DNA of 64,000 bases from Acinetobacter pullicarnis (GTDB taxonomy: Bacteria; Pseudomonadota; Gammaproteobacteria; Pseudomonadales; Moraxellaceae): contig NZ_VCMZ01000001.1 of NCBI RefSeq assembly GCF_006352475.1, positions 1,612,001 to 1,676,000 on the forward strand. Direction: 5' to 3'. The position numbers and the translations under genes are program-made. The notes below the pieces were generated by a model. The model had not been told where the DNA came from. It saw only the letters and a list, made by a program, of their open reading frames with translations, and did not search any database. Below, piece by piece: positions 8,433 through 17,675 of this stretch (its first letter is position 1; each line of letters begins with the position of its first letter).

Positions 8433-9262
8433 TCCGTAGCGCGATTGGGTTTTGCATCTCGTAATAAAAACACCACGTAGCCCTTAAAGTTAGAATCTTG
8501 CTCAAACTGCATCTCGTTTGACCAAATACCATGCTGTACCACCCCAATTTTAAAGGGCAGATTTAAAGCGGAAACCCGTTTTAAATAATCTGCATAATTG
8601 GGAATGGTGGTGGTGCCTTGGTAACTTTGTAAAATTAACTCATCAATATTCTGTCTGAATATATTTAAACTGTCTGCGTCATTGAAATTGGTCCAGTCCA
8701 GTAATCCAGTAATGCTTAATTTATACTGCTTGGGCAACTTTTGCCGCAATTGCTGCAGGAACAGTGCATATTGCTTTAGATTTTGGGTTTTACTATCAAA
8801 ATCAATTTGTAGACCTAGAATCTGATTACCTTGATTTTCCCATTGCTGCATCCGACTGAATATCGCTGCCAAATTTTGTTCATTCCAATCTAAATGCCGT
8901 GCACGAAATACCAACCAGACTTTTTGATGGGGAATTCGTAGCACTGCAACCCCTTGTGGCGTGAGCACCGATTGCTGTTCATTTTTAGCCGTATGAATCT
9001 CACCTTGCAGAATATAGAGCTCTTTGGCTTGACTCAAATAGGGCGCAGATCGAATATTTCCCCAAATCCAAAAAGCATCATAATCATTGGCATTGACGAT
9101 GATTTTTTGGCGCGTCACAGCTGCAGGCAGCTTTGGTACTGTTGTGTCTTGGGTTGAGCTGTTTTGTGCGTTGGCCGAACCATTCGGCTGACAAGCGCTT
9201 AAAACCAACAGTGCACACAGGCCGAGACTGCGTACACCACTCGCTAGATAATCAAGGTACAT
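8429..9262 (-). CDS. DUF3142 lipoprotein
   Basis: 277 aa with a lipoprotein signal peptide ending in the lipobox LSAC (C24) and followed by a Gln/Ser/Thr-rich linker. The mature part carries the DUF3142 pattern: YDAFWIWGNIR near residue 62, LGLQIDFDSKT and a C-terminal TIM-barrel-like region (DELILQSYQGTT, FKIGVVQHG). Function unknown; the fold resembles glycoside-hydrolase-like barrels. It lies 6 bases after the 703-aa exported protein and is probably co-transcribed with it, which suggests a shared envelope role. The Shine-Dalgarno is weak. Confidence 0.8.
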   Translation of the reverse strand: MYLDYLASGVRSLGLCALLVLSACQPNGSANAQNSSTQDTTVPKLPAAVTRQKIIVNANDYDAFWIWGNIRSAPYLSQAKELYILQGEIHTAKNEQQSVLTPQGVAVLRIPHQKVWLVFRARHLDWNEQNLAAIFSRMQQWENQGNQILGLQIDFDSKTQNLKQYALFLQQLRQKLPKQYKLSITGLLDWTNFNDADSLNIFRQNIDELILQSYQGTTTIPNYADYLKRVSALNLPFKIGVVQHGIWSNEMQFEQDSNFKGYVVFLLRDAKPNRATD

Positions 9263-9268
9263 GCTGGC

Positions 9269-11380
9269 TTACCAGTAATATTTCAAAGACTTGGTCCAGT
9301 CCATATGGGGATAATCACGTTTTAGCTGATCAAACCATTGTTTACGGGTCGACTTGGGTACTTCTTGGTCTTGGCAGTCATTGAGTGCGGATGGGGCATA
9401 GCATCGAACTGAGCGATACAGCGCATAAGCGTGTAAATCACTTTTGCCAGATTGCTTAATCACGTTTTTATAGGCTTGTCCACGGGTATAAATGGGGCCT
9501 GAAAAACTCGGTGTTTCTTGTTCTTGCTGGGTGGTGCGTAGCAAGTCATAGGCCTGATCACTGCGCATATACTCACCCAAACAGATTTGTAGTAACGGAT
9601 CTTGGGCTGATTTTTCGAGCTGACCAGTTAATGTTTGTAGGTTTGGGCAACGTAGTTGATCCGTGATGGTACTGCCATTCCAAATAAAATTGGCAAAAGG
9701 CGGTTGTTGTTTCAGGGCAGTCGTTGGACTGTCATAAGACTTATATTGTGCCGCATCTTTGGGGAGGTATTTTAAACTTTGATTAAACAAACTGTAGTTT
9801 TGATGAATTAAGGCTTTGCTGAGTAAGGTATAGCTTGCGGCACGTTGTTGATCTGCAGTGCTTTGTGATGATTCAAGGATTTTTTGCAGCGAATTTTCGT
9901 TGGCAAATTGAGTAATAAATTCACGTTGTAAATTGGCTTGGCTGATTTTTGCGGAGCGACCGATATATGCCGCATAATCTTGGCGTTGATTTAAATGTTT
10001 AAACAGGGCAGTTTCAAATAAACCACGTTGATTGTCATTTTTAGCCTGAGCCAACAGTGCAGTCCAATAGTGCTCGGCTTGTTGCGGCGCTGTCTTTTCT
10101 AATATTTGCCCTTTTAAAAAGGCTTGGCTTAGCCCTAAGCTTTGATTTAAATCTGGGCTTTGTTTGGGTAAATATGCTAATGCAGCCGCCGCTTTGTTTT
10201 GCACCAGCATTAAATGTGTGGCCTGTAAATATTTAAATAATTCAGGTTGCGCTTTAAACCATTTTTGCTGTGCCATTAAATTGGCCCAAGTAAGATCTGT
10301 GGCATTGTGATCATTAAGACCATAACGATCTTGGCGCATCTGCATCAGATCCCAAGTCGCCAACAGGAGCGGATCTTTAAGCAAACTGGCATCAAATTTT
10401 TCACTTTGGAAAATACGGCGGTCAATTTCAGCCGGCAATTGCTGCATATCTAAATTATAAAGTTTCGATTTCGGGTTCTGCATTTGCCAGACAATTTCAT
10501 TAATCAGTAAATCTTGGCGGCCAGATAACCAAGCTGCACGACGCATAAAACCACGCGCACTTGCAGCATATTCACCATTGGGATACAGCTTTAAATAGTC
10601 ATTGATGTATTCAGCACTTCGGTTAATCGCATTTTGATCCATGTCATTGAGATTAACATCGCCATATTCACCAGTACCTGTTGCATAAGCATCGTTTAAA
10701 CCACTGCGAATCAACATGTAGCGTGCGGTTTCTTTGATCCATGGATCTTGTGCAGCGCTTAATGCTGAATATATCTCTGTTGCTGTGGAAAAGTTAGCAT
10801 TATAAAAAGCAATACTGCCATTTAAATAAGACGCATATTGTTGAGTGGTTTGCGTCCAAGTGGGATCGACCGTGATAAAGCTTAGTTTTTGGTTACATTG
10901 ATTGAGTTGATCGCGCGCTGTCTGCAAAATTTGTTTTTCAGCAGCAGGGATTTTAGCATTTGCTTTTACTTGCTCATTAAAGCGTTGCTGACCAGAGGTG
11001 ATACTGCTGCAGCGTTCATCAAAGTCAGTATTTATCGTTTGTGGTTTACGTTGATTGGGAATTTTGTTGGTTGCACGTGGCAAAAAACGATCGACTTCAA
11101 AAGGAACTGTTCCATATTCAGCATCCCACAATGCTTCATTCGCGCTAACACTCCCTAAACGGGCAAGCCCCAGCTCATTCAGCAGCAGCAGGGCATTTAC
11201 TTTATTGTCATTGGATGGCACTAAAACGGGAAGATTACTGCATTGATTATAGCTGCTAATATTCAGCGCTAAACTTGAATAACAAGCATCTCCACCCCCT
11301 GCAACGGCATGCGTTGTGCATACAAGCATCAATGGCAAGAATGAGTAAGCAAGCGTTTTTGCAAGATAAGTCTGTTTCAT
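9269..11380 (-). CDS. large exported helical-repeat protein
   Basis: 703 aa with an N-terminal signal peptide (MKQTYLAKTLAYSFLPLMLV, cleavage likely after the THAVA region). The rest is rich in short amphipathic helices in a TPR/Sel1-like arrangement (for example ATEIYSALSAAQDPWIKETARYMLIRSGL and AEYINDYLKLYPNGEYAASARGFMRRAAW), so it is probably an alpha-solenoid periplasmic or outer-membrane-associated protein. It has several cysteines that could form disulfides. It precedes the DUF3142 lipoprotein gene with only 6 bases between. No clear Shine-Dalgarno. I do not recognise a named family. Confidence 0.75.
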   Translation of the reverse strand: MKQTYLAKTLAYSFLPLMLVCTTHAVAGGGDACYSSLALNISSYNQCSNLPVLVPSNDNKVNALLLLNELGLARLGSVSANEALWDAEYGTVPFEVDRFLPRATNKIPNQRKPQTINTDFDERCSSITSGQQRFNEQVKANAKIPAAEKQILQTARDQLNQCNQKLSFITVDPTWTQTTQQYASYLNGSIAFYNANFSTATEIYSALSAAQDPWIKETARYMLIRSGLNDAYATGTGEYGDVNLNDMDQNAINRSAEYINDYLKLYPNGEYAASARGFMRRAAWLSGRQDLLINEIVWQMQNPKSKLYNLDMQQLPAEIDRRIFQSEKFDASLLKDPLLLATWDLMQMRQDRYGLNDHNATDLTWANLMAQQKWFKAQPELFKYLQATHLMLVQNKAAAALAYLPKQSPDLNQSLGLSQAFLKGQILEKTAPQQAEHYWTALLAQAKNDNQRGLFETALFKHLNQRQDYAAYIGRSAKISQANLQREFITQFANENSLQKILESSQSTADQQRAASYTLLSKALIHQNYSLFNQSLKYLPKDAAQYKSYDSPTTALKQQPPFANFIWNGSTITDQLRCPNLQTLTGQLEKSAQDPLLQICLGEYMRSDQAYDLLRTTQQEQETPSFSGPIYTRGQAYKNVIKQSGKSDLHAYALYRSVRCYAPSALNDCQDQEVPKSTRKQWFDQLKRDYPHMDWTKSLKYYW

Positions 11381-11568
11381 TGTAATGACCGCAATGAGGA
11401 GTGTTTTAGTAACTTATCATCATAGCAATAGAAAAACTTCAAAGAAATAAAAAAGATAGCTTTGAATTGAGTTTTCTATTCAATACCACTCAATCATGCA
11501 ATAACTTGATCTGCTGCGCGTAAACAGATAATCGATAAGCGAGGGAAGGGCTAAAACTGAAATAAAAA

Positions 11569-11593
11569 AAAGATAGACTTAATGTCTATCTTT
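11569..11593 (-). terminator. terminator of the cyo operon
   Basis: AAAGATAGAC and GTCTATCTTT form a 10-bp stem with a 5-base loop directly after the cyoE stop. On the minus strand it continues into a run of eight U. Confidence 0.85.
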
Positions 11594-11596
11594 CTT

Positions 11597-12475
11597 TTAA
11601 AAAATTGGGAAATGTGGTGCGGGAGAATGATAGCTAAAGCCAAAACTAATACTGAGTACTGTAATTAAAATTACAGAATAAAGAAAATAGCCTCTTGCCC
11701 AACGCTGATCATCTTTGGCTTGAAATCCGATAATAGATAAATAAATCCAATAACCTGAAAGTAGGTTAAAAATCATCAGAAACAAAATATTGGTATAGCC
11801 GAAGCAATACAACCCATTTAAAACTGCCGTAAATAAAATCACATAGATCAATGACTCAACCTTGGTACGTTGCACGCTTCGTGCGACGGGTAAAATCGGG
11901 ATATTTGCGCTTTTATAATCATCAAAGCGGTAAATCGCGATTGCCCAAGAATGCGGCATTTGCCAAAGTGCATAAGCGAGGAATACCAATAACGCGGCAA
12001 CATCGAACTCATTACTGACAGCGGTATAACCAATTACAGGTGGACTTGCACCTGAAATACTGCCAACGATGGTTTGATGAATCGAGGTGCGTTTGGTCCA
12101 AAGACTATAAAACAGCACATATACGATAAAACCGAGTACAGCAAAACCAAAAGCATAAGCATTGACAAAAAACCATAACATCGAAAAACCAAGCAAACCT
12201 AGAACCGCTGCATACACCAATGCGGCACTTTGCGAAATGGTTTTTTGAACCAATGCACGGTTTTGGGTGCGTTGCATTTTAGGGTCAATGTCTTGATCGA
12301 TGACATTATTGACGACACATCCTGAAGCAACAACCAGCGTTGTTGAAACAAGTGTGATAAGGAGTAAGAGGAAATCCACTGAGCCTTGAGCGGCTAGAAA
12401 AAAGCCGCCCAAGGTGGTAACAAAGTTACCAAATAGAATTCCTGGCTTCGTCAGGAATAAATACTTTTTTAACAT
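11597..12475 (-). CDS. cyoE: protoheme IX farnesyltransferase (heme O synthase)
   Basis: Inner-membrane UbiA-type prenyltransferase that farnesylates heme B to heme O for the bo3 oxidase. 292 aa with about nine hydrophobic segments. The two Asp-rich motifs are NNVIDQDIDPKMQRTQNR (N-term) and YRFDDYKSANIPILPV. Last gene of cyoABCDE. Its ATG lies within a 12-bp hairpin shared with the end of cyoD (12471-12500), so translation is likely coupled to cyoD. Confidence 0.96.
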   Translation of the reverse strand: MLKKYLFLTKPGILFGNFVTTLGGFFLAAQGSVDFLLLLITLVSTTLVVASGCVVNNVIDQDIDPKMQRTQNRALVQKTISQSAALVYAAVLGLLGFSMLWFFVNAYAFGFAVLGFIVYVLFYSLWTKRTSIHQTIVGSISGASPPVIGYTAVSNEFDVAALLVFLAYALWQMPHSWAIAIYRFDDYKSANIPILPVARSVQRTKVESLIYVILFTAVLNGLYCFGYTNILFLMIFNLLSGYWIYLSIIGFQAKDDQRWARGYFLYSVILITVLSISFGFSYHSPAPHFPIF

Positions 12476-12500
12476 GATGATCAGTTTAGATCATCATGTT
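12471..12500 (-). promoter_or_regulatory. intercistronic hairpin over the cyoD stop and cyoE start
   Basis: On the minus strand AACATGATGATC (last cyoD codons) and GATCATCATGTT (containing the cyoE ATG) are a perfect 12-bp inverted repeat; the 6-base loop TAAACT holds the cyoD stop codon. A ribosome terminating at cyoD would open the cyoE start. This is seen directly; the coupling role is inferred. Confidence 0.6.
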
Positions 12501-12815
12501 GGAGTGTAAGTAGTTCATGATCCATACCGAACCAACCAAAAGTACAGCAATGGTGAGGATGGTATAGATGAAAGCAATCACGTTCCAACGTTGTTCGGCT
12601 GAAGAGTTCATATGGAGGAATAACACCAATTGAACCAATACCTGAGCAACTGCGGTAATTGCGATAGACGCAACAATCGCACCACGGCTAAACGAGTCTG
12701 CATTCATCACCATATAAAATGGAATGATTGTCAGCAATACAGAAATGATAAAACCAATTGTGTATTGTTTTACGTTACCGTGAGAAGCACCTGATGCATT
12801 GTGATCGTGACTCAT
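12486..12815 (-). CDS. cyoD: cytochrome o ubiquinol oxidase subunit IV
   Basis: 109 aa from [18 protein letters not shown]; the longer upstream frame is inside cyoC. Three transmembrane helices (IGFIISVLLTIIPFYMVM; IVASIAITAVAQVLVQLVLF; VIAFIYTILTIAVLLVGSVW) match CyoD. The start overlaps the cyoC stop by one base (TAATG). Confidence 0.95.
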   Translation of the reverse strand: MSHDHNASGASHGNVKQYTIGFIISVLLTIIPFYMVMNADSFSRGAIVASIAITAVAQVLVQLVLFLHMNSSAEQRWNVIAFIYTILTIAVLLVGSVWIMNYLHSNMMI

Positions 12816-13432
12816 TATAGAACTCCCATCAAGTAAACGACGCTGAATACACAGATCCAAACGATGTCTAGGAAGTGCCAGAACAAGCTTAAGCATGCAA
12901 GGCGACGTGTATTTGCAGTCGTTAAACCATACTTCTTGATTTGGATCATCAGTACGATCATCCACACTAAACCTGAAGTCACGTGGATACCATGGGTACC
13001 GACTAAGGTAAAGAATGCAGATAAGAACGCACTTGTCGTTGGACCGTGACCAGAATGAACTAAATGAGAGAACTCATATAGTTCCATACCGATAAACGCA
13101 GCACCAAAGACCCAAGTGATGGCAAGCCATAACAACACCTGGCCTACATTTTTCTTGTAGGATGCCAAGACAGCAAAACCAAAAGTTACAGAGGAGATTA
13201 AGAGGGCAAATGTTTCAGTTAAAACAAAGCCCAATGAATCACCAAACAAATCTTTTGCACTTGGAGTTCCAGCTGGAATATGGCTGCTTAAAACAGCGAA
13301 CGCGATGAAGAGTGTCCCGAATAAAATCAAGTCACTCATCAAGTAAGTCCAAAAACCAAAGACGGTGATGTCAGTATCATCGTGATGATGCTCATCGTGT
13401 CCATGGTTGTCGTGATGAAGTACTTCAGCCAT
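12815..13432 (-). CDS. cyoC: cytochrome o ubiquinol oxidase subunit III
   Basis: 205 aa with five membrane helices. The His/Asp-rich N-terminus ([14 protein letters not shown]) precedes [18 protein letters not shown], typical of CyoC. Later motifs [23 protein letters not shown] and [10 protein letters not shown] are the subunit III core. It lies 4 bases after cyoB. Confidence 0.97.
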   Translation of the reverse strand: MAEVLHHDNHGHDEHHHDDTDITVFGFWTYLMSDLILFGTLFIAFAVLSSHIPAGTPSAKDLFGDSLGFVLTETFALLISSVTFGFAVLASYKKNVGQVLLWLAITWVFGAAFIGMELYEFSHLVHSGHGPTTSAFLSAFFTLVGTHGIHVTSGLVWMIVLMIQIKKYGLTTANTRRLACLSLFWHFLDIVWICVFSVVYLMGVL

Positions 13433-13436
13433 TTCC

Positions 13437-15419
13437 TTAGTCCTTCTTCAAGTGTTGTTCAAGTAAAGCATAACGCTCATTTTCGATACGTTCTACTTCA
13501 GCTGCAGGCACATAGTAGTCAACTTTTTTCGTGAAAGAGCTGACAATGAAGCTAACGATTGTAGCAACGAAGCTAACTACCACTAACCACCAAATATGCC
13601 ACACCAATGCAAAGCTCATAAGTGTAATCAGCATTGCAATAACAAAACCAGCAGCACGATTGGTTGGCATGTGAACGTCTTCGTATTTCGTCGGACGTAC
13701 ATACGCAACACCATTTTCTTTGTCTGTCCAGAAACGGTCGATACCGCTGCATTCAGGCACGTGTGCGAAGTTGTAGAAAGGTGCAGGAGATGAAGTTGAC
13801 CACTCAAGGGTACGTGCATCCCATGGATCGCCTGTGTAGTCCATATTGTCTTTGCGTTGTAAGAAACCAACGATGACTTGCATAAGGAAACATGCGATAC
13901 CAATTGCGATGAGAACAGAACCGAATAGCGCAAGTGCTAAGTACGGATCCCACTCAGGGTTGTCATATGTATTCAAACGACGTGTCATACCCATGAAACC
14001 AAGGATATATAACGGCATGAATGCAAAATAGAAACCAATGAACCAGAACCAGAAAGCGGCTTTACCCCAAGCTTCATTTAGTTTCCAACCAAACATTTTT
14101 GGCCAGTAGTAAATGATCCCTGCGAACATACCGAACACTACACCACCGATAATTACGTTATGGAAATGCGCAATTAAGAATAATGAGTTGTGAACCAAGA
14201 AGTCAGCAGGTGGAACTGCCATAAGTACACCAGTCAAACCACCGATACCGAAGGTAACGAGGAAGCCGAGTGTCCATAGCATTGGTGTTGTATAGGTGAT
14301 GCGACCTTTATACATGGTAAATAACCATGAGAAGATTTTCACGCCCGTTGGGATCGCGATAATCATGGTCATAATACCAAAGAATGCGTTGACGTTTGCG
14401 CCAGCACCCATGGTAAAGAAGTGATGCACCCAAACTACGAAAGACAGAACAGTAATTGCAACTGTCGCATAAACCATTGATTTGTAACCAAACAATGTTT
14501 TGCGGCAGAAGGTTGCTGTCACTTCCGAGTAAATACCAAAAGCAGGTAAGATCAAGATGTATACTTCAGGGTGACCCCAGGTCCAAATCAAGTTCACATA
14601 AAGCATTGGACTACCGCCAAGCTCATTGGTGAAGAAGTGGAAACCGAAGTAACGGTCCAAAGTAAGCATAGCGATGGTTGCTGTTAACACAGGGAATGCA
14701 GCAATGATCAATACAACAGTACAAAGTGTTGTCCAAGTAAAGATCGGCATGTCCATGAGTTTCATACCAGGCGCACGCATTTTGATAATGGTTACAAAGA
14801 AGTTAACACCTGTTAACAACGTACCAAGACCAGAAGCCTGTAATGCCCAAATATAATAGTCAACACCAACACCTGGAGAATATTGAATGCCAGACAGTGG
14901 AGGATAAGCCATCCAACCTGTTGCAGCGAATTCGCCCAGTGCTAAAGAAACCATAACCAATGCTGCTGCACCCGCGAACAACCAGAAACTCAAAGAGTTT
15001 AGGAGCGGGAAGGCAACGTCACGTGCACCGATCTGTAGTGGTACGATGATGTTCATCAAAGCAACAACCAGACCCATGGCCACGAAGAAGATCATGATCA
15101 CACCATGCGCAGTAAAAATCTGGTCATAGTGTTCAGGGTGTAAATATCCTTCGCCACCACCGCTCGCAAGGAACAGTTGTAAACGCATCATAATTGCATC
15201 GGCAAAGCCACGTAGCAACATAACGATGGATACGAAGAGGTACATAATACCAATTTTTTTATGGTCGACTGAGGTGAACCATTCATTCCATAGGTAACCC
15301 CATTTCTTGAAATAGGTAATACCTGCAAATGCAGCGATTCCGCCAAGGACCATAAAGAGGATCGTAATTTGTACGATTGGGTCGTAAGGTAATACATCCC
15401 AGCCTAATTTTCCGAACAT
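13437..15419 (-). CDS. cyoB: cytochrome o ubiquinol oxidase subunit I
   Basis: Catalytic heme-copper oxidase subunit, 660 aa (E. coli 663). It has [15 protein letters not shown] (low-spin heme ligand His), [17 protein letters not shown] with the Tyr-linked CuB His, [10 protein letters not shown] (CuB His pair) and [14 protein letters not shown] (heme ligands). About fifteen transmembrane helices. It reduces O2 to water with ubiquinol and pumps protons. It follows cyoA after 3 bases. Confidence 0.98.
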   Translation of the reverse strand: MFGKLGWDVLPYDPIVQITILFMVLGGIAAFAGITYFKKWGYLWNEWFTSVDHKKIGIMYLFVSIVMLLRGFADAIMMRLQLFLASGGGEGYLHPEHYDQIFTAHGVIMIFFVAMGLVVALMNIIVPLQIGARDVAFPLLNSLSFWLFAGAAALVMVSLALGEFAATGWMAYPPLSGIQYSPGVGVDYYIWALQASGLGTLLTGVNFFVTIIKMRAPGMKLMDMPIFTWTTLCTVVLIIAAFPVLTATIAMLTLDRYFGFHFFTNELGGSPMLYVNLIWTWGHPEVYILILPAFGIYSEVTATFCRKTLFGYKSMVYATVAITVLSFVVWVHHFFTMGAGANVNAFFGIMTMIIAIPTGVKIFSWLFTMYKGRITYTTPMLWTLGFLVTFGIGGLTGVLMAVPPADFLVHNSLFLIAHFHNVIIGGVVFGMFAGIIYYWPKMFGWKLNEAWGKAAFWFWFIGFYFAFMPLYILGFMGMTRRLNTYDNPEWDPYLALALFGSVLIAIGIACFLMQVIVGFLQRKDNMDYTGDPWDARTLEWSTSSPAPFYNFAHVPECSGIDRFWTDKENGVAYVRPTKYEDVHMPTNRAAGFVIAMLITLMSFALVWHIWWLVVVSFVATIVSFIVSSFTKKVDYYVPAAEVERIENERYALLEQHLKKD

Positions 15420-15422
15420 GTC

Positions 15423-16496
15423 TTATTCCCCTACAGAAGCAGTCGACTGATTAACATTGACTTGAGTTTCTGCATTATCGTGAGGACCTGCTGCTTGCGC
15501 AGTATGATCAGCACCATGATAATTACTCATGTATTGGTTAATAACAGATTCGAACAATTTAGGTTCAACTGAAGAATAATACGTCACTGGATGTGGCTTC
15601 GTTGGATAGACACCATCAGCTTCGATTTTTGCTGCTTCAGCTTTCTCTTCTGGCGTTACGGCACGAGCAACAATCGCTTCGATCTGATGTATACCACGAT
15701 GACCATCACGTAAGGTTGCAAATTCTGCTTGATCTAAAAGACCTTTTTGAACTGCATCTGCATTCACAGTTGCACCATTACCCGCTTTGATAGCAGCAAC
15801 CCAATCTTTATATTCTGTATCAGTCACGCTGTACGCTTTGAAACGCATTTGTGAGAAACCATATCCACTGTAGTTTGAAGAAAAACCACGGAATACGCCA
15901 ACATCGTCGGCTAAGAAATTAAGGTGAGTCTGCATACCCGCCATCGCATAAATTTGACCAGCTAACTGTGGGATGAAGAATGAGTTCATCGTAAAGTTAG
16001 AGGTTATGCGTAAACTAACAGGCGTCTTCTCTGGGAAGCGCATTTCGTTAATTGTGGCAATATTCTCGTCTGGATAAATAAATACCCATTTATAAGCTTC
16101 AGCAACGACTTGAATATTTACAGGTGCTTTACCATCAGCTTTCACTGGACGATACGGATCATACTGGTGAGAACCCCACCATGTTAATCCAGCTAGAATA
16201 GCAATAATAATGACCGGTACACCCCATACAACGATTTCAATCTTTGTTGAGTGTGCCCATGTCGGTTCATAGACTGCTTCTTTATTCGACGCGCGAAATT
16301 TCCAACCAAACCACAATGCCATAAGAACAGATGGTATAACCACCAAAAGCATTAGATAAATCGCAGTCATCATCAGGTTACTTTGACCTGCTGCGACTGG
16401 ACCTTTTGAGTTTAGAAGTACTAAGTCACCACCACATCCTGTTAAGAGTGCGGCAAGCGTTGATAAAGACAATACAGCTAAAATTGTTTGTCTCAT
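15423..16496 (-). CDS. cyoA: cytochrome o ubiquinol oxidase subunit II
   Basis: 357 aa lipoprotein: signal with lipobox LLTGC, then two membrane helices and a cupredoxin-like domain that lacks the CuA cysteines, as usual in quinol oxidases (WVFIYPDENIATINEMRFPE; FMNSFFIPQLAGQIYAMAGMQ type region). The C-terminal tail is longer and His/Asp-rich compared with the E. coli protein (315 aa). First gene of the operon; the 250-base gap upstream, after the RDD-gene terminator, must hold the promoter, though I could not fix its boxes. Confidence 0.97.
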   Translation of the reverse strand: MRQTILAVLSLSTLAALLTGCGGDLVLLNSKGPVAAGQSNLMMTAIYLMLLVVIPSVLMALWFGWKFRASNKEAVYEPTWAHSTKIEIVVWGVPVIIIAILAGLTWWGSHQYDPYRPVKADGKAPVNIQVVAEAYKWVFIYPDENIATINEMRFPEKTPVSLRITSNFTMNSFFIPQLAGQIYAMAGMQTHLNFLADDVGVFRGFSSNYSGYGFSQMRFKAYSVTDTEYKDWVAAIKAGNGATVNADAVQKGLLDQAEFATLRDGHRGIHQIEAIVARAVTPEEKAEAAKIEADGVYPTKPHPVTYYSSVEPKLFESVINQYMSNYHGADHTAQAAGPHDNAETQVNVNQSTASVGE

Positions 16497-16751
16497 TTTA
16501 CAACCTCGGTGAAGAGTCCCATTCCCTAAAAAAACTGGGCTAGCGATTCAAGTGTCAAATAATGAATACCTATTTTTTTAATAAATACCTTGATATATTG
16601 ACACCGCTACGTTGTACGGCATTATGCCTTATATAGATAAACTTAGCTATACGTAAAGTGGCTTTAAATATAGGTTGAAGATACTAAGTTGGAATGAAAT
16701 AGGAAAAAGCTGGTTATAATAATATTATTATTAAATCAAAGTGTTGGCGTT

Positions 16752-16780
16752 AAAAAAGGATGATAAATCATCCTTTTTTT
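16752..16780. terminator. terminator after the RDD-family gene
   Basis: AAAAAAGGATGA and TCATCCTTTTTTT form a 12-bp stem with loop TAAA, with U-runs possible in both directions. It lies 9 bases after the stop of the RDD gene and insulates it from cyoA. Confidence 0.85.
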
Positions 16781-16788
16781 ATTTTAAG

Positions 16789-17592
16789 TTAGAGCTTTAC
16801 AACTTTGGTTTTAGCCAACTTGTCATGTAAGGTTTGACGTTGTGGGTTAAATGCAAACACAATATCGATGACTGCAATGAAGGGCATTAGATTAAGTACC
16901 ATCAGTGAGATATTTAAAATAATAAACACCAAACTACGTAATATGAAGACCTGATTTAAACTTGCCTTACCATTGGTTTCTGCATCGACGATTTTAAGCC
17001 CGAGCATTTTTTTACCAATACTTTGTCCTGTTTTGAACAAAAGAAAGGCTTGGACAGCCAACATCAGTACGATATAGACCGACATTCCAATAAATGCTTC
17101 TTGGGTAAACAATAAATGCACGAGTTCTGTTTGGAGCTGTAGCGCTTGGGCTGTGTCCGTAACCGTGAGGTATTTGCCTTGAATTTCGAGAAGTTGTAAG
17201 CGTGAATCAACACCCAAAAGTAAATAAGGAATAAATGCAGCGGGTAGCCATAGCAGTAAATCAAGTACTTTGGCGAAAAAGCGGGTGCCCAGACTGGCAA
17301 GAGGGAGTGCGCCAGCATTTTGTTTGATTTCACTACTGCGATGTGCCGTATTAGGCGTTGCTTGTGCTGTTTGGGTATTCGGTTGGAAAGGGGGCGTTGC
17401 AGCAGGTGTTGCACCTGTTGGTTCATACACAAGTTTCCCTTGGGTCAATTCACCTAAAGCTTTCCATTCATTCATGCCTTGATGCCATGCTAAATCGGTA
17501 AGGAGTACCTGCTGAGAGGCCAACATTTGATTGATTTGCTCTAGGCTATATGGGCCAGCTTGTTGATTATTGCGCGCCAAGTAAATTTGCAT
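16789..17592 (-). CDS. GYF_2 (DUF4339) plus RDD family membrane protein
   Basis: 267 aa. Residues 1-55 (MQIYLARNNQQAGPYSLEQI... W..GM.EWKALGEL) are a GYF_2/DUF4339 domain. A Thr/Ala/Pro linker (residues 57-95) leads to an RDD domain with transmembrane segments near 105-130, 165-190 and 220-250. The RDD pattern is visible in SLGTRFFAKVLDLLLWLPAA and GQSIGKKMLGLKIVD. Some RDD proteins act as ion exchangers, but the role of the GYF_2-RDD architecture is unknown. It lies between ppsA and cyoA, with terminators on both sides. Confidence 0.85.
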   Translation of the reverse strand: MQIYLARNNQQAGPYSLEQINQMLASQQVLLTDLAWHQGMNEWKALGELTQGKLVYEPTGATPAATPPFQPNTQTAQATPNTAHRSSEIKQNAGALPLASLGTRFFAKVLDLLLWLPAAFIPYLLLGVDSRLQLLEIQGKYLTVTDTAQALQLQTELVHLLFTQEAFIGMSVYIVLMLAVQAFLLFKTGQSIGKKMLGLKIVDAETNGKASLNQVFILRSLVFIILNISLMVLNLMPFIAVIDIVFAFNPQRQTLHDKLAKTKVVKL

Positions 17593-17640
17593 AAAACTTT
17601 TATCTCAAAAAATATATTTCTAAAAGACGATGGTTAAAAA

Positions 17641-17667
17641 AAAAGACCCACGAATGGGTCCTCTTTT
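17641..17667 (-). terminator. terminator of ppsA
   Basis: GACCCA and TGGGTC pair around CGAA, flanked by A-rich and T-rich runs; on the minus strand a U-tract follows. It lies 9 bases after the ppsA stop. Confidence 0.7.
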
Positions 17668-17675
17668 AACATGTT

